Below are positions 1 through 9,612 of a DNA stretch of 64,000 nucleotides, piece by piece. How positions within the stretch are numbered: position 1 is the stretch's first letter; each line of letters begins with the position of its first letter. The position numbers and the translations under genes are program-made. A model generated the notes under the pieces. It did no database searches. It had not been told where the DNA came from and saw only the letters and a list, made by a program, of their open reading frames with translations. This DNA comes from Clostridiales bacterium (GTDB lineage Bacteria > Bacillota > Clostridia > Oscillospirales > Acutalibacteraceae): NCBI GenBank assembly GCA_024690965.1, contig JAILOG010000007.1, positions 32,498 through 96,497 on the forward strand, read 5' to 3'.

Positions 1-1
1 T

Positions 2-670
2 AACCACATAGGAAAATACCTTTGCGAAAGCTGCGGCTTTAAGAGAAACGACACGCAATATACGGTTACAAATGTTGACCTTGAAAACGGCCTGATTACC
101 ATAGACGGTAACTATAATGTAAAGCTTGCGTTTAAAAGCATTTACAATATATATAACATACTCGCGGCTTTTACGGCGTGCTCACTCGCGGGAGTGGAAA
201 AAGAGAAAATTGCCGCGCTTATGTGCAACTATATACTCAAAAACGGCAGATTCATACGTTTTACACTCGGAAAGCATCAGGGTACTTTTCTTGTGTCCAA
301 GCATGAGAACTCCATTTCTTACGATATGTCGTTCAAATATATTTCCGAATCGGGAAAGGTGTGCAGCGTGATAATTATAGTGGATGCCATAAGCCGTAAG
401 TATTTCACTACCGAAACATCTTGGCTGTGGGATATAAATTTTGATTTGCTCGGCTGCACACATATCAAAAATATATATCTGTGCGGAAAGTATTGTAACG
501 ACCTGGCGTTGCGTACCGAATTCAGCACGATCGACAAATCTAAGATCAAAGTGTATGAAAGCATCGACGAGGCGTGCAGACACATAAGGCACAACGACTA
601 TGAGGATCTATACGCCGTAACGTGCTTTTCCGATAAGGCAAAGTTTTTATCAAACATAGAAATAAAATGA
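2..670 (+). CDS. murT: MurT, lipid II isoglutaminyl synthase subunit (3' part)
   Basis: The reading frame is open from the window edge (first full codon at base 2), so the start lies upstream. The visible 222 residues begin with a Cys-rich element (LCESCGFKR) like the zinc-ribbon insert of MurT, followed by the C-terminal DUF1727-type domain. MurT is a Mur-ligase-like ATPase that activates the D-Glu of lipid II; with GatD it amidates D-Glu to D-isoglutamine at the cytoplasmic face of the membrane. gatD follows immediately, the usual two-gene arrangement. Only the C-terminal half is seen, so the ATP-binding site cannot be checked. Confidence 0.82.
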   Translation, partial: NHIGKYLCESCGFKRNDTQYTVTNVDLENGLITIDGNYNVKLAFKSIYNIYNILAAFTACSLAGVEKEKIAALMCNYILKNGRFIRFTLGKHQGTFLVSKHENSISYDMSFKYISESGKVCSVIIIVDAISRKYFTTETSWLWDINFDLLGCTHIKNIYLCGKYCNDLALRTEFSTIDKSKIKVYESIDEACRHIRHNDYEDLYAVTCFSDKAKFLSNIEIK

Positions 671-671
671 G

Positions 672-1412
672 GTGAGGTCTGTGGAAGTCAGGATATTACA
701 TATGTATAACGATATAATGAATTTATACGGCGAATACGCGAATATTACCCTTTTGCAAAGATATCTTTCCGATAACGGCGCAAATGTTATCACAGATACC
801 TTAAGCCTGTACGAAGAAAAAGATATTTCCGGTTACGACTTTTATTATATGGGCTCAGGCACCGAAAAAAACCAAAAAATCGTTTTAAAAGATATTGAGA
901 AATACAAAGAAACGCTTACAAAAGCAAGCGAAGAAAACAAAGTTATGCTGTTTACGGGCAACGCCTTTGAGATATTGGGCAGTAAAATAACAACTGCCGA
1001 CGGTACCGAATTTGAGGGGCTTAGCATAGGCGATTTTGAGACATCCGAAGGCACAAAAAGAATTGTAGGCGACTGTCTTGCATCCGCCGAATACAGCGAA
1101 GTTTATCATATAGGCTTTATCAATAAATGCAGCGTCACCAAAGGTGTTACCACTCCCCTATTTAAAATGAAAATGGGCTTCGGTAACGAAAAAGAAGGCG
1201 GTGACGAAGGCTTTGTTAAGAACAATACATTTGGCACACACCTTATAGGTCCCGTTTTTGTTAAAAATTTGCATTTTCTTAATATGACAGCAGAAAAACT
1301 CGGCTGCGAAATAAATACGCAAATACAATCGCAGGACATTTATAAATATATGGATAAAAGCCACTATAACTCTGTAAAGCAGCTTCTGGAAAGAATTGAA
1401 AACGAAAAATAA
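672..1412 (+). CDS. gatD: GatD-like class I glutamine amidotransferase subunit, catalytic residues apparently lost
   Basis: This 246-aa protein aligns by eye with GatD: N-terminus ILHMYNDIMNLYGEYANI, the FYYMGSGTEKNQ strand-turn, and the GTHLIGP block near residue 188. In GatD the nucleophile lies in an ICGGYQLLG-type elbow. Here the equivalent is FTGNAFEILG (residues 94-103) with no Cys, and the GTYLHGP His position reads Ile. It should supply ammonia to MurT, but as written it looks non-catalytic; it may be a structural partner. A GTG start at 672 is used; GTG at 681 lies 3 nt behind GGTGAGG and would fit the family N-terminus better. It follows murT by 1 nt. Confidence 0.75.
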   Translation: MRSVEVRILHMYNDIMNLYGEYANITLLQRYLSDNGANVITDTLSLYEEKDISGYDFYYMGSGTEKNQKIVLKDIEKYKETLTKASEENKVMLFTGNAFEILGSKITTADGTEFEGLSIGDFETSEGTKRIVGDCLASAEYSEVYHIGFINKCSVTKGVTTPLFKMKMGFGNEKEGGDEGFVKNNTFGTHLIGPVFVKNLHFLNMTAEKLGCEINTQIQSQDIYKYMDKSHYNSVKQLLERIENEK

Positions 1413-1452
1413 ATTTTTGGGAAATCAACTCAAAAAAGCTTAAAATTTGTAC

Positions 1453-1481
1453 TTGACAAGCCCAATTTGATGTGATACAAT
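1453..1481 (+). promoter_or_regulatory. Sigma-A promoter of the rpsL operon
   Basis: TTGACA (1453-1458) and TACAAT (1476-1481) are separated by 17 nt. The site lies about 160 nt upstream of rpsL, giving a long untranslated leader. Confidence 0.8.
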
Positions 1482-1642
1482 ACCAAATCGTGGGGTTTGC
1501 GGCAAAAAATAAGATTTTTTGTTACAAAATGCGCCGCACAGTGAATAACGGATGTTTTTTCGGGAAAAATATTGCAACCCGAATTTAAACATATACCGGC
1601 GTAAAATACGCCTATTTTTGAGGAAAGGAGGAATAGCAAAGT

Positions 1643-2062
1643 ATGCCAACCTTTAACCAGCTTGTTCGCAGCGGCAGAGAGGTTTCTGAGAGAAAGGCAA
1701 AGGCTCCCGCTCTTTTGAAGGGATGGAACTCTAAAAAGAGAAGAGCAATTGACCAGAACTCACCGCAAAAGAGAGGCGTTTGCACAGCAGTTAAAACTGC
1801 TACGCCTAAAAAGCCTAACTCAGCTTTAAGAAAAATAGCCAGAGTAAGACTTTCAAACGGTATAGAGGTAAGCTCTTATATCCCCGGTGTAGGACACAAC
1901 CTTCAGGAGCACAGCGTTGTTCTTATAAGAGGCGGTCGTGTAAAGGATCTCCCCGGTGTTCGTTACCATATTATAAGAGGAACTCTCGACGCACAGGGCG
2001 TTGCAAAACGTATGCAGGCACGTTCCAAATATGGCGCAAAGCGTCCAAAGGCAGGTAAGTAA
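1643..2062 (+). CDS. rpsL: 30S ribosomal protein S12
   Basis: S12 lies at the decoding centre of the 30S subunit. The 139-aa protein carries the universal blocks [24 protein letters not shown] and [14 protein letters not shown]. The decoding-centre lysines (KKPNS and GRVKDLPG) are wild type, so nothing suggests streptomycin resistance. The ATG is preceded by AGGAAAGGAGGA. It is the first gene of the str operon (rpsL-rpsG-fusA-tuf) and is driven by the promoter at 1453. Confidence 0.98.
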   Translation: MPTFNQLVRSGREVSERKAKAPALLKGWNSKKRRAIDQNSPQKRGVCTAVKTATPKKPNSALRKIARVRLSNGIEVSSYIPGVGHNLQEHSVVLIRGGRVKDLPGVRYHIIRGTLDAQGVAKRMQARSKYGAKRPKAGK

Positions 2063-2197
2063 GGACTGGATAAATCCCGATAACTAAAATAGTTATGTGC
2101 ACAATACGGTGCTTTATATATACTGTATTGGCACGGCGGAAGAGTCAGTCGCTTTCGAGTACCTATGATATCATAAATAGTGAAGGAGGGAAGTAAA

Positions 2198-2668
2198 GTG
2201 CCAAGAAGAGGTCAAATAGCAAAACGTGATGTTTTGCCGGATCCAATTTACAATTCAAAGCTCGTTACACGCCTTATCAACAACATCATGTATGACGGTA
2301 AGAAGGGTGTAGCACAAAAGATAGTTTACGGCGCATTTGATATTATTGCCCAAAAAACCGGAAAAGACGCCTTAGAGGTGTTTGAGCAGGCTATGGACAG
2401 CGTTATGCCTGTTTTAGAGGTAAAGGCACGTCGTGTAGGCGGCGCCACATATCAGGTACCAATGGAGGTTCGTCCCGAAAGAAGACAAACCTTAGGCTTG
2501 CGCTGGATATCTAAATATTCAAGACTTCGTTCTGAGAGAACGATGAAAGAAAGACTCGCGGGCGAAATTCTCGATGCCATTAACGGTGTCGGCGGAGCAG
2601 CCAAAAAGCGTGACGATACACACAAAATGGCTGAGGCCAACAAGGCTTTCGCACACTACAGATGGTAA
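2198..2668 (+). CDS. rpsG: 30S ribosomal protein S7
   Basis: S7 is a primary 16S rRNA-binding protein of the 30S head. The GTG at 2198 is chosen because GAAGGAGGG lies just upstream and it gives the standard 156-aa length starting [15 protein letters not shown]. Earlier in-frame GTG codons would put the ribosome site inside the gene. The 135-nt gap after rpsL holds no ORF. Its family is certain from the R-rich N-terminus and [19 protein letters not shown]. Confidence 0.98.
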   Translation: MPRRGQIAKRDVLPDPIYNSKLVTRLINNIMYDGKKGVAQKIVYGAFDIIAQKTGKDALEVFEQAMDSVMPVLEVKARRVGGATYQVPMEVRPERRQTLGLRWISKYSRLRSERTMKERLAGEILDAINGVGGAAKKRDDTHKMAEANKAFAHYRW

Positions 2669-2700
2669 TTTGTACCGCAAAATTAAGCGGCGGAATATAA

Positions 2701-2729
2701 ACCCCGGCTTTGCGGCAGGGGTTTTATTC
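2701..2729 (+). terminator. Weak hairpin between rpsG and fusA
   Basis: ACCCC and GGGGT pair around a GC-rich loop and are followed by TTTTATTCATTTTT just upstream of the fusA ribosome site. It may attenuate rather than fully terminate, because fusA has no obvious promoter of its own here. Confidence 0.4.
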
Positions 2730-2748
2730 ATTTTTACAGGAGGATTTT

Positions 2749-4827
2749 ATGCCAAGACAAGTTTCACTTGAAATGACGCGTAATATCGGCATCATGGCAC
2801 ATATAGATGCCGGTAAAACAACAACAACAGAGCGTATCCTCTTCTATACCGGAAAAAACCACAAAATAGGCGAAACACACGATGGTGCCGCTACTATGGA
2901 CTGGATGGTACAGGAGCAGGAGCGTGGTATTACAATTACATCTGCTGCAACAACTTGCTTTTGGAAAAAGCACAGAATCAATATAATAGATACACCCGGA
3001 CACGTTGACTTCACCGTAGAAGTTGAGCGTTCTTTGCGTGTTCTGGACGGCAGTGTAACCGTACTTTGTGCCAAAGGCGGCGTTGAGCCGCAGTCTGAGA
3101 CTGTATGGCGTCAGGCTGACAACTATCAGGTTCCCCGTATGGTTTATATAAACAAGATGGACATTATGGGTGCAGATTTTTATCATGTTGTTCAGATGAT
3201 GAAAGACAGACTTAAATGTAACGCTGTTCCGATTCAGCTTCCGATAGGCTGTGAAGAGACATTCAGAGGAATAGTTGACCTCGTTGAAATGAGAGCAGAG
3301 GTATATTACGATGAGCTCGGTCAGGATATGAGAGATGAAGATATCCCCGACGACATGAAAGAGCTTGCTCAGAAATACCGTGACGAGCTAATTGAGCACG
3401 TTGCCGAGCTTGACGAGAACCTTATGGAAAAATATCTCGCGGGCGAGGAGCTTTCAATAGAGGAAATCAAAACTCAGATAAGAAAATCTACAATAGCCAA
3501 TGAAATGGTTCCCGTATGCTGCGGTACTTCTTACCGTAACAAGGGCGTTCAAAAGCTTCTGGATGCGATAGTGGACTATATGCCCGCACCGACGGATATT
3601 CCCGCAATCAAGGGTGTAAACCCCGAAACGGGCGAAGATACCTGCCGTCACGCATCAGACACTGAGCCTTTCTCTGCTCTTGCATTTAAAATAGCTACAG
3701 ACCCGTACGTTGGTAAGCTGTGCTTCTTTAGAGTGTATTCGGGCGTTCTTAACAAAGGCAGCGCCGTTTATAACTCAACAAAGGACAAGCACGAGAGAAT
3801 AGGACGCATATTACAAATGCACGCCAACAACAGAGAAGATATAGAGACCTGTTACGCAGGTGATATAGCTGCTGCGGTTGGTATAAAAAATACAACAACA
3901 GGCGATACTCTTTGTGACGAGGAACATCCCGTTATCTTGGAGTCTATGGAATTCCCGGATCCTGTTATCAGAGTAGCAATAGAGCCTAAAACAAAGGCCG
4001 GTCAGGAAAAGATGAGCATTGCTCTCGCAAAGCTCGCGGAGGAAGACCCAACCTTTAAGGCTTACACAGACGAAGAAACAGGTCAAACGATCATAGCAGG
4101 TATGGGTGAGCTTCACCTTGAGATCATCGTAGACAGATTATTACGTGAATTTAAGGTAGAAGCCAACATCGGTAAGCCTCAGGTTGCTTATAAAGAGACT
4201 ATCCGCAGAGGCGCGGATGTTGACCAGAAATATGCACGTCAGTCGGGCGGTAAAGGTCAATACGGTCACGTTAAGATCAGAGTTGAGCCTAATCCCGAAA
4301 AGGGTTACGAATTCGTCAACGAGGTTGTCGGCGGAGCTATCCCGAAGGAATATATCCCTGCTGTTGACGCGGGTATCCAGGGCGCAATGCTCAGCGGCGT
4401 AGTTGCTGGCTACAACGTTGTAGACGTAAAGGTAACGCTTTACGACGGTTCTTATCACGAAGTTGACTCATCCGAAATGGCATTTAAGATCGCCGGTTCA
4501 ATGGCGTTCAAAGAAGCTATGAGAAAAGCCGATCCTGCGCTTTTGGAGCCTATTATGAAGGTTTCCGTTATAGTTCCCGAGGAGTATATGGGTAACGTTA
4601 TAGGCGACCTCAACTCTCGCAGAGGTATGATTCAAAGTCAGGAAGCCGATAACGGCGCACAGCGCGTTACCGCTATGGTTCCGCTTTCCGAAATGTTCGG
4701 ATATGCTACCGATATGAGAAGTAAAACTCAGGGCAGAGGTCAATACGTAATGGAGCCCAGCCACTATGCGGAAATACCGAAGAGCGTTGCTGAGGCGGTT
4801 ATCACGGCACGTCAAAAGAAAGACTGA
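2749..4827 (+). CDS. fusA: Elongation factor G
   Basis: EF-G is the GTPase that drives ribosomal translocation in the cytoplasm. The 692-aa product has the P-loop [19 protein letters not shown], the G2/G3 region [13 protein letters not shown] and DTPGHVDFT, and NKMD as G4. Domains II-V follow, ending in the conserved [14 protein letters not shown] and SHYAEIPKS. The ATG at 2749 follows ACAGGAGGATTTT; an in-frame TTG upstream at 2710 precedes the ribosome site and was rejected. It sits between rpsG and tuf in the standard str operon. Confidence 0.98.
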   Translation: MPRQVSLEMTRNIGIMAHIDAGKTTTTERILFYTGKNHKIGETHDGAATMDWMVQEQERGITITSAATTCFWKKHRINIIDTPGHVDFTVEVERSLRVLDGSVTVLCAKGGVEPQSETVWRQADNYQVPRMVYINKMDIMGADFYHVVQMMKDRLKCNAVPIQLPIGCEETFRGIVDLVEMRAEVYYDELGQDMRDEDIPDDMKELAQKYRDELIEHVAELDENLMEKYLAGEELSIEEIKTQIRKSTIANEMVPVCCGTSYRNKGVQKLLDAIVDYMPAPTDIPAIKGVNPETGEDTCRHASDTEPFSALAFKIATDPYVGKLCFFRVYSGVLNKGSAVYNSTKDKHERIGRILQMHANNREDIETCYAGDIAAAVGIKNTTTGDTLCDEEHPVILESMEFPDPVIRVAIEPKTKAGQEKMSIALAKLAEEDPTFKAYTDEETGQTIIAGMGELHLEIIVDRLLREFKVEANIGKPQVAYKETIRRGADVDQKYARQSGGKGQYGHVKIRVEPNPEKGYEFVNEVVGGAIPKEYIPAVDAGIQGAMLSGVVAGYNVVDVKVTLYDGSYHEVDSSEMAFKIAGSMAFKEAMRKADPALLEPIMKVSVIVPEEYMGNVIGDLNSRRGMIQSQEADNGAQRVTAMVPLSEMFGYATDMRSKTQGRGQYVMEPSHYAEIPKSVAEAVITARQKKD

Positions 4828-4848
4828 TAACACCGTTGCAATAGGATA

Positions 4849-4880
4849 AAACAGGAAAAACAGAAAAATTTTGCCTGTTT
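4849..4880 (+). terminator. Hairpin downstream of fusA
   Basis: AAACAGG (4849-4855) pairs with CCTGTTT (4874-4880) over an A/T-rich loop. The following tract is only weakly T-rich, so termination may be partial. Confidence 0.45.
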
Positions 4881-4904
4881 ATTAAAGTAATTTGTAAAAT
4901 ACTA

Positions 4905-4933
4905 TTGATTTTTTTAATAAAAGTTGGTAGAAT
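4905..4933 (+). promoter_or_regulatory. Promoter of tuf
   Basis: TTGATT (4905-4910) and TAGAAT (4928-4933) with a 17-nt spacer lie 50 nt upstream of tuf. This gives tuf an independent start besides read-through from fusA. Confidence 0.65.
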
Positions 4934-4983
4934 TACATCAAGCTTATAAAAGAGCATAACATAAAAATAAGGAGTGATTCCCC

Positions 4984-6186
4984 ATGGCAAAAGAAAAATT
5001 TGAAAGAAATAAGCCACACGTTAACATCGGTACAATCGGACACGTTGACCACGGCAAGACAACACTTACAGCTGCTATAACAAAGGTTCTTAACCTTGGC
5101 GGCGATGCAGAATTCGTAGATTACGCAAATATCGATAAGGCTCCCGAAGAGAGAGAGCGTGGTATCACAATCAACACAGCTCACGTTGAGTATCAGACAG
5201 CAAAACGTCACTATGCTCACGTTGACTGCCCCGGACATGCTGACTATGTTAAGAACATGATCACAGGTGCTGCTCAGATGGACGGCGCTATCCTCGTTGT
5301 TTCCGCAGCAGACGGTCCTATGCCCCAGACAAGAGAGCATATCTTGCTTTCACGTCAGGTTGGCGTTCCTTATATAGTTGTATTTATGAATAAAGTTGAC
5401 CAAGTTGATGACGAAGAGCTTCTCGACCTCGTTGAGATGGAAATCCGTGATCTCTTGAACGAATATGAGTTCCCGGGTGACGATACACCTATCATCCGCG
5501 GCTCTGCTTATCTTGCTCTTAACAGCACATCACAGGATCCTAACGCTCCCGAATACAAATGCATTCATGAGCTTATGGACGCTGTTGACGAGTTCATTCC
5601 TACACCTGAGCGTAAGGCTGACCTTCCTTTCCTTATGCCTGTTGAAGACGTATTCACGATCACAGGTCGTGGTACTGTTGCTACCGGTAGAGTTGAAAGA
5701 GGTCAAATCAAGACTTCTGAAGAAGTTGAAATCGTTGGTCTTACAGACGAGAAGAGAAAAGTTGTTGTTACAGGTCTTGAAATGTTCAGAAAGACTCTTG
5801 ATTATGCAGAGGCAGGCGACAACGTAGGCGTTCTTCTCCGTGGTGTTCAGAGAACAGAGATCGAGCGTGGACAGGTTCTTGCAAAACCCGGCACAATTCA
5901 TCCTCACACAAAGTTCAAGGGCCAAGTTTATGTTCTTACTAAAGACGAAGGCGGCAGACACACACCTTTCTTTAACAACTATCGTCCTCAGTTCTATTTC
6001 AGAACAACAGACGTTACAGGCGTTATTTCATTGCCCGCAGGCACAGAGATGTGCATGCCCGGAGATAACGTAGACATGGACGTTGAGCTTATCACACCTA
6101 TCGCTATTGAAGAAGGCCTCCGTTTTGCTATCCGTGAAGGCGGCAGAACTGTTGGTTCAGGTGTTGTTATTGCTATAAACGAATAA
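4984..6186 (+). CDS. tuf: Elongation factor Tu
   Basis: EF-Tu delivers aminoacyl-tRNA to the ribosome as a GTP complex. The 400-aa protein has P-loop [14 protein letters not shown], switch region [23 protein letters not shown] and NKVD, then the beta-barrel domains ending in [10 protein letters not shown]. The ATG follows AAGGAGTGATTCCCC. A strong terminator closes the operon at 6222-6259. Confidence 0.98.
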   Translation: MAKEKFERNKPHVNIGTIGHVDHGKTTLTAAITKVLNLGGDAEFVDYANIDKAPEERERGITINTAHVEYQTAKRHYAHVDCPGHADYVKNMITGAAQMDGAILVVSAADGPMPQTREHILLSRQVGVPYIVVFMNKVDQVDDEELLDLVEMEIRDLLNEYEFPGDDTPIIRGSAYLALNSTSQDPNAPEYKCIHELMDAVDEFIPTPERKADLPFLMPVEDVFTITGRGTVATGRVERGQIKTSEEVEIVGLTDEKRKVVVTGLEMFRKTLDYAEAGDNVGVLLRGVQRTEIERGQVLAKPGTIHPHTKFKGQVYVLTKDEGGRHTPFFNNYRPQFYFRTTDVTGVISLPAGTEMCMPGDNVDMDVELITPIAIEEGLRFAIREGGRTVGSGVVIAINE

Positions 6187-6221
6187 TAACGTTATTGTTT
6201 CTTTCAAAAGAAAGCATTATT

Positions 6222-6259
6222 CGATGCGCCTCGGCGTGTTACCGGGGCGCATCGTTTTT
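6222..6259 (+). terminator. Rho-independent terminator of tuf
   Basis: CGATGCGCC (6222-6230) pairs perfectly with GGCGCATCG (6246-6254) and is followed by TTTTT. Confidence 0.9.
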
Positions 6260-6293
6260 GCCGCAAAAATATAAGAAAAAATAGAAAAAAAGC

Positions 6294-6322
6294 TTGACAT
6301 TTTATATTTATTGTGGTATATT
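6294..6322 (+). promoter_or_regulatory. Promoter of the tRNA-Thr/tRNA-Tyr unit
   Basis: TTGACA (6294-6299), 17-nt spacer, TATATT (6317-6322). The tRNA begins 15 nt downstream of the -10 box, as expected for a stable RNA operon. Confidence 0.85.
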
Positions 6323-6337
6323 GTTTGAGCGTTAAGC

Positions 6338-6413
6338 GCTGGTGTAGCTCAGTTGGTAGAGCAGCTGATTTGTAATCAGCAGGTCGGGGGTTCAAGTCCG
6401 TCCACCAGCTCCA
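6338..6413 (+). tRNA. tRNA-Thr (anticodon TGT)
   Basis: The acceptor stem GCTGGTG/CACCAGC, D-arm GCTCAGTTGGTAGAGC, anticodon stem GCTGA/TCAGC with loop TTTGTAA (anticodon TGT) and a T-loop TTCAAGT are all present, with CCA encoded. The T-stem GGGGG/CCGTC contains one G-G mismatch in the middle; the rest of the cloverleaf is canonical. It reads Thr ACA-type codons. Confidence 0.95.
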
Positions 6414-6443
6414 GATAACTCGCAAATCTGCGAGTTTATTTTT

Positions 6444-6528
6444 GGGAGAATTCCCGAGTGGCCAAAGGGGGCAGACTGTAAATCTGTTGTCAGTGACTTC
6501 GGTGGTTCGAATCCACCTTCTCCCACCA
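6444..6528 (+). tRNA. tRNA-Tyr (anticodon GTA)
   Basis: The acceptor stem is GGGAGAA/TTCTCCC, anticodon loop CTGTAAA (GTA), and a long class II variable arm typical of bacterial tRNA-Tyr is present. The T-arm GGTGG/CCACC is perfect and CCA is encoded. It lies 30 nt after tRNA-Thr in the same transcript. Confidence 0.95.
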
Positions 6529-6579
6529 ATCAAAAATCCGAACTTTTTGCTTATTGGCGAAATGTTCGGATTTTTGATT
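6529..6579 (+). terminator. Terminator of the tRNA unit
   Basis: ATCAAAAATCCGAAC pairs with GTTCGGATTTTTGAT over a 20-nt loop, and the distal arm supplies the T-run. The symmetry suggests it could work in both directions. Confidence 0.85.
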
Positions 6580-6605
6580 TACATTTTGTTTGAGGCGGTA
6601 TGTTT

Positions 6606-7247
6606 ATGAAGTCTATTAGAATTAATATTCATATTTGTGGAATGAATTATGAAACCTTTACTGATATAATAATGATATACAAACCCCGTACTTCAATTAC
6701 ATTTTTTATTAATTAAGAAGAATTATTAGATAACCATATAATAAATACAAGTGATTTTCTCACATATATCACGAAAACACGCGACAACTATTTAGCCGCC
6801 ACTATTGGGAATAATGTACTTAGTTTAAATAATTTACACTTCAGATACGATGATTATTTGTTAGGTTTTCGCAACGATAAACCACTCTTAGAATTATTTG
6901 AATATATTAATTCCGAATTTATCGAATTTGATATTTTCTTTTGTGGCGGTGCCTCTATTCATTGCGAAAGAAACTACAGGTTTATTATCCATCCTAACGA
7001 AGAAATACATAAACACACTCCACATGTTCATGTTGTAAAAGACGGTAAATCAATACGGTACAACTTAACCAATTTTGAACCCATGGATAAATTAGATTAC
7101 CCCCACATAAGAGATAATAAAAAGATAATTATTCCAGCGTTAAAAAAGTACAAAAACAAATTATTGGATTTATGGAATCATTATTTGCATGGCTATTCAC
7201 TGCCAGACATATCCAGTAACGGTAACCAATATTACCCAGAATCTTAA
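6606..7247 (+). pseudogene. Decayed gene of unknown function with an in-frame stop
   Basis: From ATG 6606 one frame reads about 36 residues (MKSIRINIHICGMNYETF...), meets TAA at 6714-6716, then stays open to 7247 with protein-like composition. It includes DFLTYITKTRDNYLAATIGN and a late HTPHVHVVKDGKSIRYN stretch resembling the HVHV motif of DUF4160-like small proteins. The first start-like codon after the stop is TTG 6858, which would drop about 45 good-looking residues. I read it as one gene broken by a nonsense mutation; a sequencing error is the alternative. No function is assigned. Confidence 0.5.
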
Positions 7248-7481
7248 AACTTTTCAGTATTAGTGGGCAGTTAGAAAACCGAAAAACTGTAAAATGAGCT
7301 TAGCTGAATGAGGAAAAAATCATATCGACGAAACTCGATTCTATCATTCTTTTCCGCACTATTATATGTTAGCACTTCTTGGTATTTCCCTTATCAAACT
7401 TAAAACATTGTTCAAATTATCAAAAATAAAATACACATCCACAAGTCATTATACATTTCAAATCTAAATATAACATAAAAT

Positions 7482-7512
7482 ACGCCGGCACTGCTCTATG
7501 CAATGCCGGCGT
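7482..7512 (-). terminator. Terminator of the lipoprotein gene
   Basis: ACGCCGGCA (7482-7490) pairs with TGCCGGCGT (7504-7512). Read on the minus strand it follows the stop codon at 7535 by about 20 nt and runs into ATTTTATG. Confidence 0.75.
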
Positions 7513-7534
7513 GATAAATTTATGTATTTTCGTA

Positions 7535-8767
7535 TCAGTTTTCTTTAATAAGAAATTCGCTGCTGCAGTAGCCTTCTGTTCCGTCTTCGGTTTTCACCTT
7601 GAACCAGCCGTTGCCGTAGTCCTCAACAAGAGTCACCTTTTGCTTGTCAAGCAAGCTGCCTATGATATTATCGGTCTTTTCGGGCGAACTGCGGAGCGAT
7701 AAGCCGTCGTCCGAGTTTACTATATAAACAACATCACCGCCGCTTGTATCGCTTGCATCTGATTCAGTTTCGGCATCGGATGTTTGCTCTGTGTCAGTCG
7801 ATGTATCTGTTGAGGAATCCGTATCGGATGATTCCGTATCGGTATTGTCGGTATCGGTCTTGTCCGTATCGGAGTAGTTGCCCGAAAGCTGCGGATACAT
7901 TGATATCACCATAAATTCCACCGTGGTAAGTATTGTGTTACCCTGGCGCGTCATCGCGGTTGGATCAAGCTCAAACACATTGTTTTCCGACAATGCGTAA
8001 AGCCTGCTTAATATCTCGTGCCCTTTGAGCTTTTCTTTAACTCCCGGGGCGCAGAATACAAATTTGGGATTTTGCATTTTCAGCTGATTTGCGTCCATCT
8101 CCGAGCCAACCGCACCGGCGGCAATGTTAGACGTATTTGTATATTCTATAAGCTTGCTTGCAAATGAATCGCCCGTAACAAGTCTTACGGTGTTCCCTTC
8201 TACACCGTAAATATAACAAGCGGTATTTATTATCTGGGATTCGGGAATTTGTCTGTTAAGTTCGTCAATAGAAGAAAACAAATTATCTATTTTCTTTTCG
8301 CCTGATTCTCGTCCGATATTATTTCCGTCAAATATTGCGGAAATATTGCTGTATAGCTTAGAGAGCTCGTCGCGTGTCGACGCAGGCGTAAAGGAAATTA
8401 CTGTAATGCCCGATGACGTCAGCCTGTCTTTGTTTTCATCAGATAAATTATCGTCGGCGAGAACAACATCACATTCAAGTTCAACAATTGCGTCAATGTC
8501 TGGGTTTTCATTTGTTCCTACCGTGGGAATCGGAAAAATTTCGTTTTGGTCGCAATCCTCCGAGCGTGCTGTTATTGACGTGCTGTAACCGCAGGCGATT
8601 ATTATATCCGCTATGCTGTCGCTCATGCACACGGTAACATTCGGCTTTTCATTTATAACAACGCTGCCAATTTTTACGGGATAATCCCCTTGACTGTTAG
8701 CCGTATTACAGCTGCACAGTGATATAAGCAGACACAGTATCGTCAGCGCCGACACAATTCTTTTCAT
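7535..8767 (-). CDS. Lipoprotein with periplasmic-binding-like domain and C-terminal SH3 domain
   Basis: The 410-aa protein starts with a lipoprotein signal (MKRIVSALTILCLLISLCSC; lipidated Cys about position 20). Residues about 40-300 resemble the cobalamin/iron-siderophore binding fold (BtuF/FepB-like), with VTVCMSDSIADIIIACGYSTSI and PTVGTNENPDIDAIVELECDVVLAD. A Ser/Thr/Asp-rich linker (repeated TDTD/DTDS) leads to a bacterial SH3 domain (DGLSLRSSPE... NGWFKVKTEDGTEGYCSSEFL) likely to hold it to the cell wall. No ABC permease or ATPase is adjacent, so it may be a wall-attached sensor or scaffold rather than a transporter component. It is the last gene of the minus-strand run. Confidence 0.75.
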   Translation of the reverse strand: MKRIVSALTILCLLISLCSCNTANSQGDYPVKIGSVVINEKPNVTVCMSDSIADIIIACGYSTSITARSEDCDQNEIFPIPTVGTNENPDIDAIVELECDVVLADDNLSDENKDRLTSSGITVISFTPASTRDELSKLYSNISAIFDGNNIGRESGEKKIDNLFSSIDELNRQIPESQIINTACYIYGVEGNTVRLVTGDSFASKLIEYTNTSNIAAGAVGSEMDANQLKMQNPKFVFCAPGVKEKLKGHEILSRLYALSENNVFELDPTAMTRQGNTILTTVEFMVISMYPQLSGNYSDTDKTDTDNTDTESSDTDSSTDTSTDTEQTSDAETESDASDTSGGDVVYIVNSDDGLSLRSSPEKTDNIIGSLLDKQKVTLVEDYGNGWFKVKTEDGTEGYCSSEFLIKEN

Positions 8768-8856
8768 ATACCATCCGTCCTTTAACTACATATTCTTACA
8801 TACTTCTACATTGTGAGATATATTGTAATGCATTTTACAAGTTAAGTCAACCAAAA

Positions 8857-9609
8857 TTAATACGAACAGCAAACTTTGCTTACGAAAAATCCAACATCTC
8901 CGAATTTCTCGGAAAGTCGTTCTTTTAACGGCTCAATAACGGGATTTTCCGTGTAAAAATGCCCTGCGTCTATCGCCAAAACGTTTTTTTCGGTCAAATA
9001 CAAAAATTCGTGGTGCTTTAGTTCACCCGTTACAAAAGCGTCTATGTTCATATCGGCAACTATTCCGCCGTATTCTCCGCAGGCTCCGCCGCCCACAGCG
9101 ACCGTTTTTATAATCTTGTTAATTTTTACGGCGTTTGAACGCACTCTTTTATTATTCAAATCGTGTGATACACTGCTTTCAAACTCGCTTGCGTAAAGCG
9201 GCTTTTTAAGCTCGCCGGCAACCAATGGCAACTCTTCGTTTATAAAACGGGGGTTTTCAAGCCCCAGCTTTTCGGCTAAAACTGTGTTTACCCCAAAGGT
9301 TTGCGATAAATCTAAATTTGTGTGCGCGCTTATAACGGCGATATTTGCTTTTATAAGCCTGTACACAAGGTCGTTTTCCGAAATGCTCTTTATTCCGTTG
9401 AATATCGCGGGATGATGTGTGATTATAAGCTCTGCTCCGGATTCTTTGGCTTCTTCAATTACTTCACCCGTGATATCCAGCGCGAGCAGAACATTTTTAA
9501 CTTCTTTTTTACCGTCACCTATCAGTATTCCCGTGTTGTCAAACTCCATGGAAGTGTCAAACGGCGCAAATCCGTCTATGTAATTGTAAATATCAAGAAT
9601 TGTCGTCAT
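8857..9609 (-). CDS. Nif3-like dinuclear metal-centre protein (YqfO/YbgI family)
   Basis: This 250-aa Nif3-family protein has the metal ligands in order: ITHHPAIF, ISAHTNLD and the C-terminal AGHFYTENPVIEPL. Family members form toroidal hexamers and have been linked to GTP cyclohydrolase-like or salvage functions, but the role is unsettled. The gene starts 3 nt after the trmK stop; the trmK-nif3 pairing is very common in Firmicutes. It lacks the PII-like insert of longer family members. Confidence 0.9.
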   Translation of the reverse strand: MTTILDIYNYIDGFAPFDTSMEFDNTGILIGDGKKEVKNVLLALDITGEVIEEAKESGAELIITHHPAIFNGIKSISENDLVYRLIKANIAVISAHTNLDLSQTFGVNTVLAEKLGLENPRFINEELPLVAGELKKPLYASEFESSVSHDLNNKRVRSNAVKINKIIKTVAVGGGACGEYGGIVADMNIDAFVTGELKHHEFLYLTEKNVLAIDAGHFYTENPVIEPLKERLSEKFGDVGFFVSKVCCSY

Positions 9610-9612
9610 AGC

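Noticed and set aside
1643..2062. Streptomycin-resistance alleles in rpsL
   Set aside because: The KKPNS and GRVKDLPG lysines are wild type.
7511..7702. Plus-strand ORF opposite the lipoprotein 3' end
   Set aside because: Antisense to the SH3 domain of a well-supported gene; composition is that of a shadow frame.
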